Positions 1 to 10,431 of a stretch of DNA of 64,000 nucleotides are shown here, piece after piece. Source of the stretch: Aureispira anguillae (lineage in GTDB: Bacteria > Bacteroidota > Bacteroidia > Chitinophagales > Saprospiraceae). Numbering within the stretch: the stretch's first letter is position 1; each line of letters opens with the position of its first letter. The stretch is from NCBI RefSeq assembly GCF_026000115.1, contig NZ_AP026867.1:651501-715500 (forward strand), written 5' to 3'. A program made the translations under genes and the position numbers. The notes under the pieces were generated by a model that saw nothing but the letters and a program-made list of their open reading frames with translations, searched no databases and had not been told where the DNA came from.

Positions 1-219
1 TCTAAGAAATTGGCGGACTGTTGCCTTAAAATTGTTTAAAATCAAATTGTTAGTTTAGTTCACGCCTAAGATTAACAAATGTAAAATATAAAACTTTATA
101 AGTTTTTCATAGTGAGCGAAAAATGGGGTGTGTGAGGGAACTTTTTGAACTCAAAAAGCGTATTGTTAGCACAACATTTAGAAAAAGTATATTCTTTTTT
201 ATAAAAGCCACTAAAATAC

Positions 220-3200
220 ATGAAAACAAACGTCCTATTGGTATTCCTCTTGTTGGGAATGCAGTTTGTTAATGCCCAACACCCTTATGAATCGGCATTA
301 AATCCCCTAAAAGATGTTTTACCTCCCTCTCCAACGGCTGCTGCCTTAGGAACCTATGGCGAAATTCCTGTCAGTTTACACACAGGGGTTCCCAATGTTT
401 CTGTTCCGCTTTGTGTTCTTAGCGGGAAGCGTCTATCCGTACCCATTTCATTGACTTATCATGGAGGAGGCAATCAAGTTGATGCTGTATCTTCTTGGGT
501 AGGCTTAGGCTGGAGTTTGAACGCAGGTGGCGTTATTAGTCGTACCGTAAATGGAATTGCGGATGATGAGCAATTTGGTTATTGGAATTATGCTGTACCC
601 GACGATTTTTTAGCGCAAGGAATTAGCAACCCAGCTACTCAACAAGAAGCTTATGAAGCGAATGATTATTATAATTATCTCCAAGGAGCTGTAGATGGAG
701 AACGGGACGGACAGCCTGACCAATTTAATTTTAACATTAATGGTTATGCAGGTCGTTTTTATATTGAAAACACAGGCGATGCAACAAACCCCTTGGTTGC
801 TCGCCTAGTTCCTCATCAAGATATAAAAATAGAACTTATTAAGCCTGGTAGTAAATTAGAGGGTTTTACCTTAACGACACCAGATGGTATCAAATATAAG
901 TTTGGGGGTCTTGATATGACGGGAGTGAAATGTGTTGAAAAGAGCAAAAATAACTCCACGATTAGTTGTGGTAGAAACTACAATATACCCATTATTACCA
1001 GTTGGTATTTACGAGAAATTGAAGCCCCTAATCAAACGGAAGTAATCCAGTTTGTTTATGAATCGCATCTATTAACTTATGAAGCAGGAATTTCACAAAC
1101 TATTTCAACAGTGATTGACCAGTATCAAAATTCGTCAATGCCATCTCCTTGTCCCGTAGGAGTTCAATCCAATGATTGTATCCGTAATTTGAGCGTCGAG
1201 GGAATTCATTTAAAGCGCATCGAAGCATTGGGTGGACGGGTAGAATTTGTTAGTACGGGCGGAAGAGATGATCTTTTGACAGGTGGCGTTCAATTAAGGG
1301 AAGTTCAACAGTATGGAAAGGATAATGGGAATGCCTATCTTAAAAAATACGTGCTAAACCAAGATTATTCGTTAAGCAACAGTCCTGGAGCTCTAAGTTA
1401 TCGACACAAGCGATTGCGTTTGTTGGGCGTTCAAGAAATTGCTGCCAATAATAATACAAGTAAGCCTCCACATGTTTTTGAATACGAACAGACCGCTTTA
1501 CCTCCTCGTTTATCTAAGGCAAGAGATTTTTGGGGCTATTACAATGGTAAAATGAACAATACAAGTCTGATTCCAGCGAGTCTTTCTACCAGTCCTAATT
1601 TTTATCAAGGAGGAGGAGATCGCTATCCTGATTTTACCTATGCAAAAGCAGGTGTGCTACAAAAAATAACCTACCCAACAGGAGGGCATACGCTTTTGGA
1701 ATACGAGGGGCATGAGTTAAGCTACGATGTTCCAATCCCTGAACTAATTGTTCAGAATGCAGGTGCAGGGGTTTCTTATTATCAACCTACTAGCCCAAAT
1801 GAGTATAGCTCAACCTTTACCCTAAATCATGCTCAAGATGTCACCGTTACGGTAAATGTATCGTACCGATGTGGCGCTCCTGCTGCTGCGGTTTCCTATT
1901 TGCGAATCGATGAAAAAATTAATGGCGCTTGGCAACCCTTGACAACAAGCAATCCAAACATTAACCCTTCAGGAACGGGAAATGATGGAAAGGGCACTCT
2001 GGATTTTAATTCACACCCTACTGATGAAATAAACACACCTTATACTAAAACATTTGAACTTAGTCTTCCTGCGGGAGAATATAGACTCACTGCCGCCGCA
2101 CTAAATGGTACGGCTAACAATACGAGTTGTTCCAATGATGATGCGTTGAGTATTCATGTGCGATACGAGCAACCAACGGGAAATTTGATTTATAATGAAG
2201 CGGTAGGAGGACTTAGAGTAAAGAAGGTCACTATTCATGATGGGATAGACGCTACCAAAGATATGGTAAAAGCGTATAACTATAATCAAGCAGCTAACTC
2301 TGCTCGTTCTAGTGGTGTCGGAATTCGCCCTTTAAAATTTCAAGCCAAAAACACGACCTATAACTTTACAGGAACAAGCCATGCAACCAGCAATCTGATT
2401 ACAAAATGTGAACAATACACTGTCATTAAATATTCGGAGAGCCAAATTCCTTTGCATGGGGTTTCGGGGGCTCATATAGCCTATAAAGAAGTTACGGTTT
2501 TAGAAGGGAATAATGGGCAAAATGGAAAGACTTGGAATAAATTTAATATTGTAAAAAATACAACCGCTAATTTAGCCGAGGATTTAAGTGTTCCAACGAC
2601 AATACTGGATTGGCAAGGAGGGCTCTTATTGGAGCAAGTTGTTTATAAAAAGGAGAATGGCAACTTTATAAAAGTACAAGAGCAAATCAATGACTATGAA
2701 ATTGCATCTATAAATGGAAGCAATTCTATGCATACGTTTTATGGGACAAAAGTGGGAAAAATTGCGAATATTTATAGTTTAACAAGTAGTGGCGTTTATG
2801 TGGCATGTGATAACTACAATACGAATTCGGCAAATTTACCAGGTTATGATTTAGATGCAAGTGTAACAGGTACAGAAATCGTTGCTGATTTTTTTGCATT
2901 CATTACAGGATCTCCTGTTCCATATTCTTTGTTTACAAACCTCTACATTAGTCAGAATCCAGGGAATTATGTTCCGCATCCCTGTGAAGGAAAAGGACTT
3001 GGCGATTATATGATTAACTACCCTGCATTTGCAGGTTTTGTCACCGTTCGTTATCCCATTTTCTCAGGTTGGAACAAGCAAACAAAATCTACCCTACGTC
3101 AATACGATGAAAGTGGCACCAATTACATAGAAACGGTTACTAATTATGAATACGATGATGTTTACACCCATCTCAATAGCACCAAAGTAACCAATAGTGA

Positions 3201-6200
3201 TGGGCTTACCCACATCACCAAAACCAAATACCCTACAGATTATGCCAATTATACAGGAAGTAGTGATCTAGCAGCAGTTGCGATCCATAATTTAAAGCAG
3301 CAACATCGACACAACATTCCACTAGAGCAAACAAAATACATTCAAAAATCAGGACAATCGCCAGCCTTAGTTGGAGGAATGTTAACCATTTTTGATACCA
3401 AACCCAATGGTTTGGTAGTTCCTAAAACGGTATTTCGCTCAGAGATCAGTAGTCCGATTGCCAATTATACCGAATCTAGTGTAGCTGCCAATGCAGGGTT
3501 TGTATACGATCCAGCAATTTATACTGCTTATGGGGAATATCTCAATCATGATGACAATGGCAATATACTTGATTTTCAGAAAACAGCCGACCAACTAAAA
3601 AGCTTTGCTTGGGGCTACGATCAACAACTGCCCATTACGGCAGCGACCAATGCCCACTCTTCAGAAATTGGTTATACTAGTTTTGAACAAGGCGATGAAA
3701 CGGGCTGGTCGATTAGCACAGCTAGTAGCCGTGTAGCAGGAAAAGTAGGTGTTTCTGCCTTACAAACAAACGAAGAATTTCCTTTTGGGCGAGTTTTTAC
3801 GATAGAAGGACAGGAAAAGAAATACAAATTCTCTGCTTGGGTGAATACCAATGATGCCACCCATTCCTATTTGGTAGTTCGGACTTGTGCTGCTCCTAAC
3901 AATGCCACCTATCCCAATCCTATAGTGGCTCCAAGTTATGTTCAAACAGGATTTACGACAACCAATGGAGCTTGGCAATTAATAGAAGTAGAAATAGATT
4001 TAGCAGCGATTCGTCAAGCAGCAGGATTGTCCAATAATCAAACTTTAGCGATTCATGCTTATTTGTGGAATCCTTATCAAAAAACGATTGCGTTGGATGC
4101 TGTTCGTTTTCATCCTTCTGATGCCTTTGTACAGACCTATGATTACGACCAAAATACCCGCCAACTGATTGCAACCGATCAAGTAAACCGTTTACACAGT
4201 AGTTATCACTATGATGATTTTCAGCGTTTGTCTCATGTCAAAGATTTTGAGGGGAATATTATAGGAACCAATAGCTATCATTATAAGGGAGCAGGTTCGA
4301 TAGAAAATCATGTTAAAACAGCACTGGTTCGAGTAGCAGGAAAAACAAGCTTGGCTGCTTTGGCTGGTCTGCCTGTAGATCAATTGATGGAGTCCTATCA
4401 ATATATAGATGGTTTGGGTCGCCCAATTCAATCGGTAGGAAAGGGGCAATCTCCGAATCAAAAGGATGTTGTTTCCTTCAATGAATACGATGTCTATGGC
4501 AGACAGATGAAAACCTATTTGCCTTTTGTGAACAGTAACAGCAATACAGGAGGATTTAACCCCAATCCCATCCAACAAACGCAAACTTATTATGCCAATG
4601 AGATTGCAATAGAAAGTCAAACCGCTTATCCTTTTAGCGAAACGATTTTTGAAGCTTCTCCTTTAAATCGTCCCAAGGAACAATCCTCAGCTGGAGAGGG
4701 TTGGCAAATTGGGAATAATCATACCGTCCGTAGTTTTTATGGGCACAATGAAGCCCATGAAGTTTTGCGATTGGATGCGCTTACTACCACCGCTCAATAT
4801 TATGCTGAAAAGGAACTTCTAAAGCAAGAAACGCTCAATACTAAAGGCGTAAAAACGGTTCGTTTTTCGGATCGATTGGGGCGTACCATTTTGGTACAAC
4901 AAGAGCTAAGTCCAAACACTTGGATCAATACTTATACCTTGTACAATGCCTTTGGGAATGTCCAAGCAGTACTTACACCATTGGCAATAGAAAGGATACA
5001 GCAAACAGGAAATTATGACTATACCAATTCGATTTACAAAGAGCTGGTCTATAGCTACACTTATGATGCTCGCCAACGATTAACAAGCAAAAAAATACCC
5101 AACTCAGGGATTGTTTATTACGTTTATGATCGATTGGATCGTGTGGTGGCTACCCAAGATGCCAATCAACGCCAATTGGGGCAATGGACGATACAAAAAT
5201 ACGATCAATACAACCGTCCAATTGTTTCGGCACTCTACCATAGCAATTTAACGCAAACTGCCTTACAACAGTATTTTGATGCCCAAACTAAGTTGTACGA
5301 AGATCGAGCAGCCAATGCAGTAGGGTACACCAATACCCTTCCAAACTTAACGGCGAATGATCCGATTCAAACCATTCATTATTACGACGATTACGATTTT
5401 GATAGAGATGGGCAGGTGGATGCGACCAATAGTTTTATTCCTGCGGCAGGTTACGCCAACAGTTATTTTGACCGCACCCTTAACCAAGCGACAGGCAGTA
5501 AAGTTCGGGTTATGGATGGCTCTGGTCGTTTGCTCCAACAAGTTAATTTTTATGATGCTAGAGGGCGATTGATCCAAGTTCAAAGTGACAATGCTTTAAA
5601 TGGAAAAGACAATAGTTTTAGTGCGTATGACTTTGTTGGAAATCTAACCAAAACAAGGTATCAACACAGCACAACAAACAACAACATCCAAAATGAGGTA
5701 TTAACAGAGGAGTTCTTCCATTATGATCATACAGGGCGTTTGCTAAAGGTCTATCATAAAGTAGGGAACGAGGATAAGATTTTATTAAAAGAGCAGCATT
5801 ACGATGAACTAGGGCGATTGATTGAAAAAAATCTTCATTCTACCAATGATGGCAACAATTTCTTGCAGTCGATCGATTATCATTACAATGTCAAAAACTG
5901 GTTGGTACGCATCAATGATTTAGATCAGGTGACTCCTGCTTCAACGGGTTCTACCCCTAGTACGACTTTACTACAGAAGAAGCTCCATGAAATTGTCCTC
6001 AAATACAACGGGCAGGATGCTACAGAAGGAGAAGTAAATACAGCGATTGAAATTGACGATGAAACGGTAGATTTGGTGAATGGAATTGTAATTGCTAGTC
6101 AGCAGTTGCACACCGAGGTAGATTTGTATGGAGAAGCGGCAACGAATACAAAAGACGAAGAAGTTCAAATAGATTTTTCAGATCAAACAATAACAGAAAG

Positions 6201-8181
6201 TAATATTGCGGCTTCTTTGGAGGAATTAGAAACTCGTTTAGCCCAAAAACTAACAGAGAATGGCTTGACCAACCTTACGGTAATGGAAGTGTTGTTAGAA
6301 GATTTAAAAGCGGAGTATAGGGATCGTTGGTTGCTGTTGCGTTCGGATAGTCAGAATGAGGACAATGAGGATCTTTTAAAAATGAATTTTGCCTATGATT
6401 ATGGTGGAAATATCCATCATTTAGAATCAAAGGTAGAAAGCTATGCCTATCGTTCTATTTATGATTATTCTTATGATAATTTAGATCGTTTGGTCAATGC
6501 TGATTATACAGAATTTTTGGAGTCTTCTACTCCGATGTTACCTGTCTATCAACGACCCAATCATTTTTCGGTTCATAATATTTCTTATGATCTAATGGGA
6601 AATATAACGGGCTTACAACGTCGAGGAACATTGGCGGTTTTGGGTACTAGTTTGACCAATGGTTTAATGGATGATCTTTCTTATAGTTATGCGAATAACC
6701 AATTGTTAGCGGTACAAGATGCGGCAAGTGCGACCACTGGTTTTATAGATGGCGCTTCGAATAGCCAAGAATATGCTTACGATGAAAATGGAAATGTTAC
6801 ACAAGATGACAACAAACAAATTGTCATTCAATACAATCATTTGAATCTGCCCCAACAAATTCAGTTTACAGCAGCGAATGCTACGATCAATTGGATTTAT
6901 GATGCTACAGGCAATAAGGTGCAAAAACAAATCACGAATCCCAATGGATTAGTTACAAATAAGTATTATATTGGAAATGTGCAATATGTGAATACAGAAG
7001 TAGAATTTATCCACCATTCGGAAGGGCGAATAATTCGCAATCTAATTGGTACAGGGAAATATGGGGTTCCGATTTATGCTTATCGCTATGAATATAGCCT
7101 AAAAGATCATTTAGGAAATGGACGGGTATTTTTCTCCGATATGGATAAAAATGGTATTTTAGAAGTAGCCCAAAATAGCAATACAAATGAGTTGTTGCAG
7201 CAGGAACATTATTATCCTTTTGGGATGCCGATTCGTGGGGAGTGGAAGTTTGTGCAGCCACAGGTTGGTGGGGTGAATCTTTATCAATATAATGGTATTG
7301 AAATGAACGATGATTTTGGACTGAATTGGAACATGGCTTTTTATCGTTCTTATGATGCTTCTATTGGACGTTTTCATCAAGTTGATCCAGCAGCAGAAAT
7401 GTATTACACTTGGGGAAGTTATACAATGGCTTTAAATAACCCTATTAAAAATAGTGACCCTTCTGGGGCTACGGTTGTTATCCCTAATGAACTTCAAGAG
7501 ACACATAATGGGCTTTATGAATCTTCAGCTACTTATAGAGCTGTATATGACCAACTACACGCAGATGATAGAGTTTTGGAAGTCTCATTACTTTCACCTA
7601 AAGAAAAGGGGGCTAATGGACAATATTATGCAGGAAATCACTCTATTGATATAGATCCTAAATTGTCAAGTGATGCATTAACTTCTGCATATACAGAAGA
7701 AGTAGCTCATGCTTATCAGGGAATAACATATGGTACAGCAAATTTAAGTAATGATCGATCAGATATAAGAAAAAGCACTAATAATCCAGATGAGATAAAA
7801 ACAATGCTTGATAAAAGGCATGGAGAAGTTCAAAAAAAAGGAGTTGGAGGAGGTGCCTTTATTGAGGTTGAAGCCAAACTGATACAAGAACAAATGAGAC
7901 AAGAGGTGGTTGGATCAGATGCAGAGTTTTCAGTAGATGAGTCAGGTACAGGTGGTGGTCCTTTAAAAGGTTGGTTTAATAAAAATAGAAAAGATAGGAA
8001 GACAGATCAACTAATAAACATTTCGTCAGAACGGCAAGTGAATAGTTTCTTTTCTCTACAAAAGTCTTTTGCCAATTACTATATATATAATTCAAAAGAC
8101 GGTAAAAACCACCCATACGCCAAAAATAAAAGAGCAACAACTCCTGATGCTCTCAATTCATTAACAAACGTACGTAAATAA
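220..8181 (+). CDS. Secreted RHS/YD-repeat polymorphic toxin-like protein (full length)
   Basis: Very large exported protein of 2653 aa. Residues 1-19 form a signal peptide ending in NAQ. The N-terminal part (about 30-350) resembles the SpvB-like start of Bacteroidota RHS proteins (LTYHGGG, GLGWSLNAGG). Many YD repeats follow from about residue 1000 to 2300 (such as YDQYNRP, YDFVGNL, YDLMGNI), with an acidic, non-YD insertion near 1930-2040. The conserved RHS core (KDHLGN, YYPFGM, YNGIEMNDDFG, DASIGR, VDPAAE) ends at DPSG near residue 2416. The last ~237 residues are the variable tip. The tip has TEEVAHAYQ at 2492-2500 and a downstream glutamate-rich segment (IEVEAKL), which looks like a zincin-type site whose first histidine is missing. 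RHS shells normally encapsulate a C-terminal effector; toxin activity is inferred. A lipoprotein gene follows after 5 bp, as expected for an immunity partner. Confidence 0.9.
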   Translation: MKTNVLLVFLLLGMQFVNAQHPYESALNPLKDVLPPSPTAAALGTYGEIPVSLHTGVPNVSVPLCVLSGKRLSVPISLTYHGGGNQVDAVSSWVGLGWSLNAGGVISRTVNGIADDEQFGYWNYAVPDDFLAQGISNPATQQEAYEANDYYNYLQGAVDGERDGQPDQFNFNINGYAGRFYIENTGDATNPLVARLVPHQDIKIELIKPGSKLEGFTLTTPDGIKYKFGGLDMTGVKCVEKSKNNSTISCGRNYNIPIITSWYLREIEAPNQTEVIQFVYESHLLTYEAGISQTISTVIDQYQNSSMPSPCPVGVQSNDCIRNLSVEGIHLKRIEALGGRVEFVSTGGRDDLLTGGVQLREVQQYGKDNGNAYLKKYVLNQDYSLSNSPGALSYRHKRLRLLGVQEIAANNNTSKPPHVFEYEQTALPPRLSKARDFWGYYNGKMNNTSLIPASLSTSPNFYQGGGDRYPDFTYAKAGVLQKITYPTGGHTLLEYEGHELSYDVPIPELIVQNAGAGVSYYQPTSPNEYSSTFTLNHAQDVTVTVNVSYRCGAPAAAVSYLRIDEKINGAWQPLTTSNPNINPSGTGNDGKGTLDFNSHPTDEINTPYTKTFELSLPAGEYRLTAAALNGTANNTSCSNDDALSIHVRYEQPTGNLIYNEAVGGLRVKKVTIHDGIDATKDMVKAYNYNQAANSARSSGVGIRPLKFQAKNTTYNFTGTSHATSNLITKCEQYTVIKYSESQIPLHGVSGAHIAYKEVTVLEGNNGQNGKTWNKFNIVKNTTANLAEDLSVPTTILDWQGGLLLEQVVYKKENGNFIKVQEQINDYEIASINGSNSMHTFYGTKVGKIANIYSLTSSGVYVACDNYNTNSANLPGYDLDASVTGTEIVADFFAFITGSPVPYSLFTNLYISQNPGNYVPHPCEGKGLGDYMINYPAFAGFVTVRYPIFSGWNKQTKSTLRQYDESGTNYIETVTNYEYDDVYTHLNSTKVTNSDGLTHITKTKYPTDYANYTGSSDLAAVAIHNLKQQHRHNIPLEQTKYIQKSGQSPALVGGMLTIFDTKPNGLVVPKTVFRSEISSPIANYTESSVAANAGFVYDPAIYTAYGEYLNHDDNGNILDFQKTADQLKSFAWGYDQQLPITAATNAHSSEIGYTSFEQGDETGWSISTASSRVAGKVGVSALQTNEEFPFGRVFTIEGQEKKYKFSAWVNTNDATHSYLVVRTCAAPNNATYPNPIVAPSYVQTGFTTTNGAWQLIEVEIDLAAIRQAAGLSNNQTLAIHAYLWNPYQKTIALDAVRFHPSDAFVQTYDYDQNTRQLIATDQVNRLHSSYHYDDFQRLSHVKDFEGNIIGTNSYHYKGAGSIENHVKTALVRVAGKTSLAALAGLPVDQLMESYQYIDGLGRPIQSVGKGQSPNQKDVVSFNEYDVYGRQMKTYLPFVNSNSNTGGFNPNPIQQTQTYYANEIAIESQTAYPFSETIFEASPLNRPKEQSSAGEGWQIGNNHTVRSFYGHNEAHEVLRLDALTTTAQYYAEKELLKQETLNTKGVKTVRFSDRLGRTILVQQELSPNTWINTYTLYNAFGNVQAVLTPLAIERIQQTGNYDYTNSIYKELVYSYTYDARQRLTSKKIPNSGIVYYVYDRLDRVVATQDANQRQLGQWTIQKYDQYNRPIVSALYHSNLTQTALQQYFDAQTKLYEDRAANAVGYTNTLPNLTANDPIQTIHYYDDYDFDRDGQVDATNSFIPAAGYANSYFDRTLNQATGSKVRVMDGSGRLLQQVNFYDARGRLIQVQSDNALNGKDNSFSAYDFVGNLTKTRYQHSTTNNNIQNEVLTEEFFHYDHTGRLLKVYHKVGNEDKILLKEQHYDELGRLIEKNLHSTNDGNNFLQSIDYHYNVKNWLVRINDLDQVTPASTGSTPSTTLLQKKLHEIVLKYNGQDATEGEVNTAIEIDDETVDLVNGIVIASQQLHTEVDLYGEAATNTKDEEVQIDFSDQTITESNIAASLEELETRLAQKLTENGLTNLTVMEVLLEDLKAEYRDRWLLLRSDSQNEDNEDLLKMNFAYDYGGNIHHLESKVESYAYRSIYDYSYDNLDRLVNADYTEFLESSTPMLPVYQRPNHFSVHNISYDLMGNITGLQRRGTLAVLGTSLTNGLMDDLSYSYANNQLLAVQDAASATTGFIDGASNSQEYAYDENGNVTQDDNKQIVIQYNHLNLPQQIQFTAANATINWIYDATGNKVQKQITNPNGLVTNKYYIGNVQYVNTEVEFIHHSEGRIIRNLIGTGKYGVPIYAYRYEYSLKDHLGNGRVFFSDMDKNGILEVAQNSNTNELLQQEHYYPFGMPIRGEWKFVQPQVGGVNLYQYNGIEMNDDFGLNWNMAFYRSYDASIGRFHQVDPAAEMYYTWGSYTMALNNPIKNSDPSGATVVIPNELQETHNGLYESSATYRAVYDQLHADDRVLEVSLLSPKEKGANGQYYAGNHSIDIDPKLSSDALTSAYTEEVAHAYQGITYGTANLSNDRSDIRKSTNNPDEIKTMLDKRHGEVQKKGVGGGAFIEVEAKLIQEQMRQEVVGSDAEFSVDESGTGGGPLKGWFNKNRKDRKTDQLINISSERQVNSFFSLQKSFANYYIYNSKDGKNHPYAKNKRATTPDALNSLTNVRK

Positions 8182-8186
8182 TTAAA

Positions 8187-8678
8187 ATGAAGCATTCTAT
8201 GTTAATGGGAGTTATGCTACTTTTTAGCTCTTGTATGCCAATAAACAAATTTATTAAAAAAAATAATGTTACAATTATTAGTCGAAATAAAATGACAATG
8301 AAAAAAGAATTTGTTGTCTATATAAAGGAAAATCTTGAACAAGAGATTGCTTTGAAATTTCCAAGTATTAAAGAAAAGTTCAAAGATTATGAGTTTGATA
8401 TTGTAATGAAATTTTTGATAACAAGCAACTCTCGAAAAGACATTTTATGGTTTGATTACGAGATAGTAGATTACTTAGAAAATATAGAGGAAGAAGGGAG
8501 TAATTACTGTGATGAAATTTGTTATTATGTATATTCTATTATACAACCAAAATTTTATCCTACATTACTATTCAATCGCCCTCATCGAAGTAATAATATT
8601 CATAGAAAGCATAAATTACCTGTCCAAGTTTCTATTTCATTGGAAGTTACAAATGGTGAATGGAAACTTTTGTATTAA
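8187..8678 (+). CDS. Small lipoprotein, candidate partner/immunity protein of the first RHS tip
   Basis: 163 aa with no family that I recognise. The N-terminus is a hydrophobic signal followed by FSSC with Cys16, a plausible lipobox, so the mature protein is probably membrane anchored. The remainder is charged and rich in Lys, Glu and aromatic residues, with a predicted mixed fold (FDYEIVDYLENIEEEG). The gene begins 5 bp after the stop of the large RHS gene, so the two are almost certainly co-transcribed. Position directly behind a toxin-like tip, small size and lack of homology signals are typical of immunity genes, but no immunity function can be read from the sequence. The 3' end overlaps the open frame of the next RHS cassette, which suggests the cassette was joined onto the end of this gene. 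Confidence 0.7.
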   Translation: MKHSMLMGVMLLFSSCMPINKFIKKNNVTIISRNKMTMKKEFVVYIKENLEQEIALKFPSIKEKFKDYEFDIVMKFLITSNSRKDILWFDYEIVDYLENIEEEGSNYCDEICYYVYSIIQPKFYPTLLFNRPHRSNNIHRKHKLPVQVSISLEVTNGEWKLLY

Positions 8679-9724
8679 AAAAAGGCAAAAGGTGTTCCTC
8701 CGCAGAAGTAGCCTACCACGGTCACGCCTTAAAAGACCACTTAGGAAATAGCCGAGTCTTTTTCTCTGATATGGATGGAGATGGAGTTGTGGAGGTAGCC
8801 CAGCATAGCAATACCAATGAGTTGTTACAACAAGAGCATTTTTACCCCTTTGGGATGGGGATTAAAGGGGAATGGAAGTTTATGCAGCCGCAAATTGGTG
8901 GCGCCAATAAATACCAGTATAATGGCATTGAAATGAACGATGATTTTGGACTGAATTGGAACATGGCTTTTTATCGTTCTTATGATGCGAGTATTGGCAG
9001 GTGGAATGGTGTTGATCCTCTATCAAACAAGTACTACAGTATGTCTCCCTATAATGGAATGGGGAATAATCCTATTATGAATACTGATCCCAAAGGTGAC
9101 AGTATCATAAATTTTTATCAATCATATCAACAATACGCCTCTCTTAAAAAAGACTTAAAGAGCAATATAGCCAATGCAAAAACATCTCAAGAACGCAAGG
9201 CAGCTCGTAAAGAACTCAAAAATAACCAAGACAAAATTCGTGGGTATAGAAATTATAAAACAACAGAAAGTTTAATACAAGAGTTTAAAGCTGCAAATGA
9301 AGATGAATATAATAAGCTGAATAATTTGTCTTTTAATGGGCAGAGTATAGATATAGTTATTAGCCTAAATTCTGCCACGCTTGGAGATAAAGGGGAAGAA
9401 GGAAATACAACTATTCCATACAATCCCAAATCCCTAGATCAAGTAACAGATCACGAAACGAAAAAAGAATTTTACAGACCCAAAGAAATTTTAGGCAATA
9501 AAATTAATATCACCCTATTTCAAGAAGGGAGAAATTTAACAACTCTTGCAAATGAATTTGGTGATGCTATTTTTGCTGTTGAACAACCTGCTACAAGTTT
9601 TACGGAATCTTTCAATAAGGTTCCTTATTTAAATAAACAAGCAACCAAATTCTCATTTGATTATGAGAGAGCCATTCTAAACAAAACAGCAATCCCAAAT
9701 TCCAAAAATTATAAAACATATTAA
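8660..9724 (+). CDS. Headless RHS core plus alternative C-terminal tip (orphan cassette 2)
   Basis: 354 codons open from an ATG inside the preceding gene. The real start is uncertain and there is no signal peptide. Residues ~24-144 are the end of an RHS core (KDHLGNSRVFF, FYPFGM, YNGIEMNDDFG, GVDPLSNKYYS) closing with TDPKGD. At DNA level a segment of about 60 bp (within 8925-8991) is identical to the same part of the upstream full-length RHS gene. The tip (about 145-354) is unrelated to that of the first protein. It starts with a Lys/Gln-rich helical stretch (SLKKDLKSNIANAKT) and contains LANEFGDAIF at ~296-305, which has the layout of HExxH with both histidines replaced (N298, E299, D302). 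Without the N-terminal export region it is unlikely to be secreted by itself. It is best read as a stored or displaced tip that could recombine with the full-length gene. Confidence 0.75.
   Translation: METFVLKKGKRCSSAEVAYHGHALKDHLGNSRVFFSDMDGDGVVEVAQHSNTNELLQQEHFYPFGMGIKGEWKFMQPQIGGANKYQYNGIEMNDDFGLNWNMAFYRSYDASIGRWNGVDPLSNKYYSMSPYNGMGNNPIMNTDPKGDSIINFYQSYQQYASLKKDLKSNIANAKTSQERKAARKELKNNQDKIRGYRNYKTTESLIQEFKAANEDEYNKLNNLSFNGQSIDIVISLNSATLGDKGEEGNTTIPYNPKSLDQVTDHETKKEFYRPKEILGNKINITLFQEGRNLTTLANEFGDAIFAVEQPATSFTESFNKVPYLNKQATKFSFDYERAILNKTAIPNSKNYKTY
8702..8729 (+). repeat. Cassette-junction repeat, copy 1
   Basis: Short sequence gcagaagtagc-(N)-accacggtcacgcc lying exactly where homology with the upstream RHS core begins (KDHLGN follows immediately). 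Similar copies occur at 10404-10431 and 11783-11820. It is preceded by aaaaaaaggcaaaaggtgttcctcc, a pattern echoed before the next gene desert at about 12585-12615. Role unknown; it may be a relic of the recombination that joined the cassettes or the trace of an ancestral coding segment. Confidence 0.6.
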
Positions 9725-9728
9725 AGAT

Positions 9729-10400
9729 ATGAGACAACTCTTATGGATAGTACTCTTTGCGTTATTTACAGCAAATACAAGTATCAAAGCCCAAAAATCT
9801 GATTCTTTACTAGATGAAAGAACAAAAATGCTTCTCTTTACAAGTATAGAAGCTGATGGTAATTATGGATGTAAGATTACCTGGGATGATTGGGTAAAAA
9901 CATTAGAAAATCACTATGAATATCTAAAAATCGAACATACTCATAGTAAAAAATTTATTCTTCCCAAAAACCTAGATACCATTGGTACAAGCTACCGACT
10001 TCAACTCTTTAAAATAAAAAGTTTTAATTCAGAAAATCAATCTAGATTCCTTTTACAATACACAAAGACAAGCTTACGAAATAATGTATGGTTGAGAGTT
10101 GATGGCTATGTAGAAAATGACTTGAATTTATTATTTGATCACTTTATTCGTCAAGGTACCAAGAAAAAAGATTTAAAAATAATTTTACAGGAATGGGAAA
10201 AATCTGACGAACTGTACAAGGAGCTAGATTTGTTCTGTAAATTAAAAGGCTATCTTAATAGAAAAAAAGAGCTTTCTTGCTTTAAGTCTGCTTTTTATAT
10301 TGGCATTAATGATGCTACTATAGGGGCAAGCCCATTAAAGGAGAATGAGTTGAATTCTCCTTTTTCTCGTGTTCCTCTTTATGGATTTTTTTGGAAATAG
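9729..10400 (+). CDS. Exported protein of unknown function, partner of orphan RHS tip 2
   Basis: 223 aa. Residues 1-21 form a signal peptide (LLWIVLFALFTANTSIKAQ, cleavage after AQ). The mature part is charged with several aromatic clusters (WDDWVKTLENHYEYL, FDHFIRQGTKKKD) and a pair of cysteines near residues 175 and 186. I do not recognise a family. It starts 4 bp after the preceding RHS-tip frame, so it forms a two-gene cassette with it. By position it is a candidate immunity protein that acts outside the cytoplasm, but this is inferred from context only. The end of the gene runs directly into the next cassette-junction repeat. Confidence 0.7.
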   Translation: MRQLLWIVLFALFTANTSIKAQKSDSLLDERTKMLLFTSIEADGNYGCKITWDDWVKTLENHYEYLKIEHTHSKKFILPKNLDTIGTSYRLQLFKIKSFNSENQSRFLLQYTKTSLRNNVWLRVDGYVENDLNLLFDHFIRQGTKKKDLKIILQEWEKSDELYKELDLFCKLKGYLNRKKELSCFKSAFYIGINDATIGASPLKENELNSPFSRVPLYGFFWK

Positions 10401-10403
10401 GAG

Positions 10404-10431
10404 GCAGAAGTAGCAGACCACAGTCACGCCA
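10404..10431 (+). repeat. Cassette-junction repeat, copy 2
   Basis: gcagaagtagc followed by agaccacagtcacgcca; 24 or so of 28 positions agree with copy 1 at 8702. It sits 4 bp after the stop of the partner gene of cassette 2 and just before the RHS core fragment of cassette 3. It is followed by gtagttgaaaa, which is also present after copy 3. Confidence 0.6.

Noticed and set aside
4192-4620. 142-codon open frame on the minus strand inside the RHS gene
   Set aside because: Lies fully antisense to a clear coding region, has no recognisable domain, and is one of many such frames produced by the codon bias of the RHS repeats.
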